Positions 62,079 to 64,000 of a DNA stretch of 64,000 bases are shown one piece after another. This DNA is from Inonotus obliquus (taxonomy: Eukaryota; Basidiomycota; Agaricomycetes; Hymenochaetales; Hymenochaetaceae): assembly GCA_032164295.1 (NCBI GenBank), contig JAJHTX010000004.1:2914001-2978000 (forward strand), written 5' to 3'. The position numbers were made by a program, and so were the translations under genes. Below the pieces are notes generated by a model, which saw nothing but the letters and a program-made list of their open reading frames with translations, was not told where the DNA came from and searched no databases. Numbering within the stretch: position 1 is the stretch's first letter; each line of letters begins with the position of its first letter.

Positions 62079-63307
62079 ATGCCAAGTTCTGAGGCTCCCT
62101 CATCTTCTTCATCCTCCAGGCCTCCCCCTTCTAGTCATGCCGGGGGGGCATCTGAAGCACAAAACTTTCCCATCGAAATATTTCATCAGATTCTCGAGAA
62201 TGTGCCTAGGGGGACACTCACATCTGCTGCACGAGCAAACGCGGCATTCAATGAAGTATCGGAGAGGTTAATTTATCGACATCTGGAGCTTACCACAGTA
62301 CCTCAGACACTGCAGTGTTTTGAGTCTCTTCGGAAGAAACCACAAGCAGCGCAGTCCGTTCGAGAGTTTGTAATCATGATCAGGTCGGTGCGCATGATTT
62401 ATGGACGAACTGTCGAGATTACGTACTGATTTGATGCGTTCAGAGACTCTAAGAATCTGGTTGCAAACCTTGGTCCCAGTCTCTCAACTGCACTGCGATC
62501 GCTCACCCAGCTTACCGCGCTTCACATTGCGTTGGAAGGTCCATACCTGCGGGCTCTTAATGGGTGCACATTTCCTCGACTTATTACATTCTCCTCCATT
62601 GCGGACCTTTCTCCCGACCCAGCGCCTTTGGTAGAGTTTCTTTCCCGTCATCCCTCTATCACATCCATCTGCCTAGGTGGTGATACACCTTCAAACAATC
62701 CAACCTCAAGAAACACGCCACCAATCTCGTTGCCACCTAATGCTCTACCTGCGTTGTCGTCGTACATGGGCTCTCGTCGTCTGGCTCCCGCGTTGGTTCC
62801 TGGACGACCTGTGCGGCGAATCACTCTCGCGTGGCATTCGCCAAACGTCGACTTTGAAGTTTCATGCATTGTGCCTCCTTTGGGTCGGACTTCGGCACCG
62901 GTATTGAGCTTTAGCGTCGCAACACCAGGTTGGTCATCGGTTCTCGTTCGAGCGATTGCGGCGTGCTTGCCTGCCCTGCAGTCTCTCCGGCTACATAACA
63001 TATCCTCAGATTTTCATAACGAGTCGGTGCGCAAGTCGACCGCCCAATCATAATGTCTCGACTAATTGTGGGGTAACAGGATCTTTTCGTAACAATTACA
63101 AACGTTCTCCGCTCTTTTCCCGACCTGTCTCGCCTTGAACTTCCGTGTCATCGTAATGTTCGGTCCATATTGGATGCAGACGCAGAAGCGCGTGCCGCAA
63201 AACAATGGTCTGGCCTCGCACCTCGACTTCAGATGATCTCGTTTCCAAGCTCGCGTGCTTGGCAGCGTAATAACAGGGGTGGATGGGAACCTCTTCCAAC
63301 TCGTTGA
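62079..63307 (+). CDS. F-box-like protein with leucine-rich C-terminus
   Basis: Exons 62079-62383, 62444-63026, 63080-63307, 371 residues. A Ser/Pro-rich start is followed at about residue 28 by an F-box-like motif (NFPIEIFHQILENVPRGTLT, then ARANAAFNEVSERLIYRHLE). Leucine-rich segments follow (LTQLTALHIALEG, FPRLITFSSIADLSP, LVEFLSRHPSITSICLGG, LPALQSLRLHNISS) and the last exon adds DLFVTITNVLRSFPDLSRLE. The protein is of the mushroom F-box/LRR type but is not closely similar to the one at 46.7-48.3 kb. Probable SCF adaptor, target unknown. Phases of all three exons agree. Confidence 0.75.
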
Positions 63308-64000
63308 ATCCGTTTCCAGTCAAGTTGTGACCCATGATCCGTTGTCCGACTAAGAGAGGCACATTATCCAGTCGAATTCTCGGCGAGTAACATCGCACTA
63401 TCTGCGCACTGAGTGTACTATACTTGAACCTGTCTGTACAATCAAGGTACTTATATTTAAATCAGGATTGTGTGCGTATATCACTGGTGTAAATTCATTC
63501 GTCCAGAGTAGCATGCTCAGATGCTACTCCTAGAGCAGTTACTACGATTGTAATCGCTTCGAGGGGCAGCAGGTCCGACATGTCATAGTCTCGCAATTGA
63601 ATATCATGCGCAATATATTGGTCATGTGGTAAAAAATCCGAGTTGCAAGAGCAGACAGCCTGATTTTCCCCGGCCTTTCCGACTCTGGTATCTGTGCCAT
63701 GATTCAAGATCTCCGACCACTGACAGAGACTTTCTGACTGCGGCAATAGAGATCGGCTTACTCTCTTTGTCCGGCCTCCTGGTGAACGGACCACTCGGAA
63801 AAGAGGGGACTGGAATTGGAAAAGAAGATGGGTTGTCTATGCTATGCACACCGTAATCATTCCGTGATACCGCGCATAAGTATTTTTAGTAAGGTTGCAC
63901 ACAGCGTGGCAGACGAGTTTCATTAATATATTTGGACCCCTTTGCCCAGTGTCCCTGATGTTTTTAGCTTAGAGTAAAATCACGGAAAAATCGGGGAATT
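63308..64000. other. intergenic to window end
   Basis: 693 bp. Minus-strand open stretch 63794-63495 (ending SDLLPLEAITIVVTALGVAS...) could be the tail of a gene whose 5' part lies outside or nearby, but no family was recognised. Otherwise nothing seen. Confidence 0.3.

Overview
This window is nuclear DNA of a filamentous basidiomycete, most likely an Agaricomycete. Genes sit close together on both strands. Most are broken by short GT-AG introns of about 45-70 nt, many with CTRAY-like branch sites. The proteins recognised (Nup188, Pob1/Boi-type SH3-SAM-PH protein, CYP51, RhoGAP-bearing 5-phosphatase, F-box proteins with an N-terminal coiled-coil-like segment, a DUF6593-like protein) have a basidiomycete look. 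No bacterial, viral or transposon genes were seen. Exon coordinates in the entries were worked out by hand from reading frame, splice signals and family alignment from memory, and no database search was possible.

Layout. 0-2 kb: Nup42-type FG nucleoporin with a CCCH finger. 2.3-3.3 kb: decayed F-box paralogue. 3.4-4.9 kb: U5 snRNP 40K WD-repeat protein. 5.1-8.2 kb: REV1 translesion polymerase (minus strand). 8.4-9.9 kb: two U2 snRNA genes separated by a decayed copy of REV1, all products of one tandem duplication. 10.0-10.9 kb: SAP18. 11.4-14.1 kb: a large disordered protein ending in a NADAR domain. 14.7-16.8 kb: LARP7/Pof8-like xRRM protein. 16.9-21.1 kb: OCRL-type inositol polyphosphate 5-phosphatase. 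21.7-22.7 kb: AlkB-like dioxygenase. 23.3-25.5 kb: CYP51 (ERG11). 25.9-26.6 kb: NEDD8/RUB1 in five tiny exons. 27.9-32.1 kb: SH3-SAM-PH-CH polarity protein. 32.6-35.6 kb: TTC27/Emw1-like TPR protein. 36.0-36.8 kb: DUF6593-like protein. 37.5-37.9 kb: EMC6. 39.2-40.1 kb: HAM1/ITPase. 40.3-44.9 kb: SMC5. 45.1-46.3 kb: exosome subunit RRP43. 46.7-48.3 kb: intact F-box protein, divergent from HOM2 (48.5-49.7 kb). 50.0-51.6 kb: TAF4, divergent from NUP188 (51.9-58.2 kb). 58.3-59.9 kb: mitochondrial-type methionine aminopeptidase. 62.1-63.3 kb: another F-box-like protein. The 59.9-62.1 kb stretch looks empty.

The genes are mostly single-copy housekeeping genes and do not form an operon-like pathway. 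The most unusual features are the U2/REV1 tandem duplication with two diverged U2 snRNAs; a REV1 that appears to lack both its BRCT domain and its C-terminal interaction domain; a 4-nt microexon that rebuilds the catalytic motif of the 5-phosphatase; and a NADAR domain fused to a long Pro/Gly/Met-rich disordered region with a possible N-myristoylation start.
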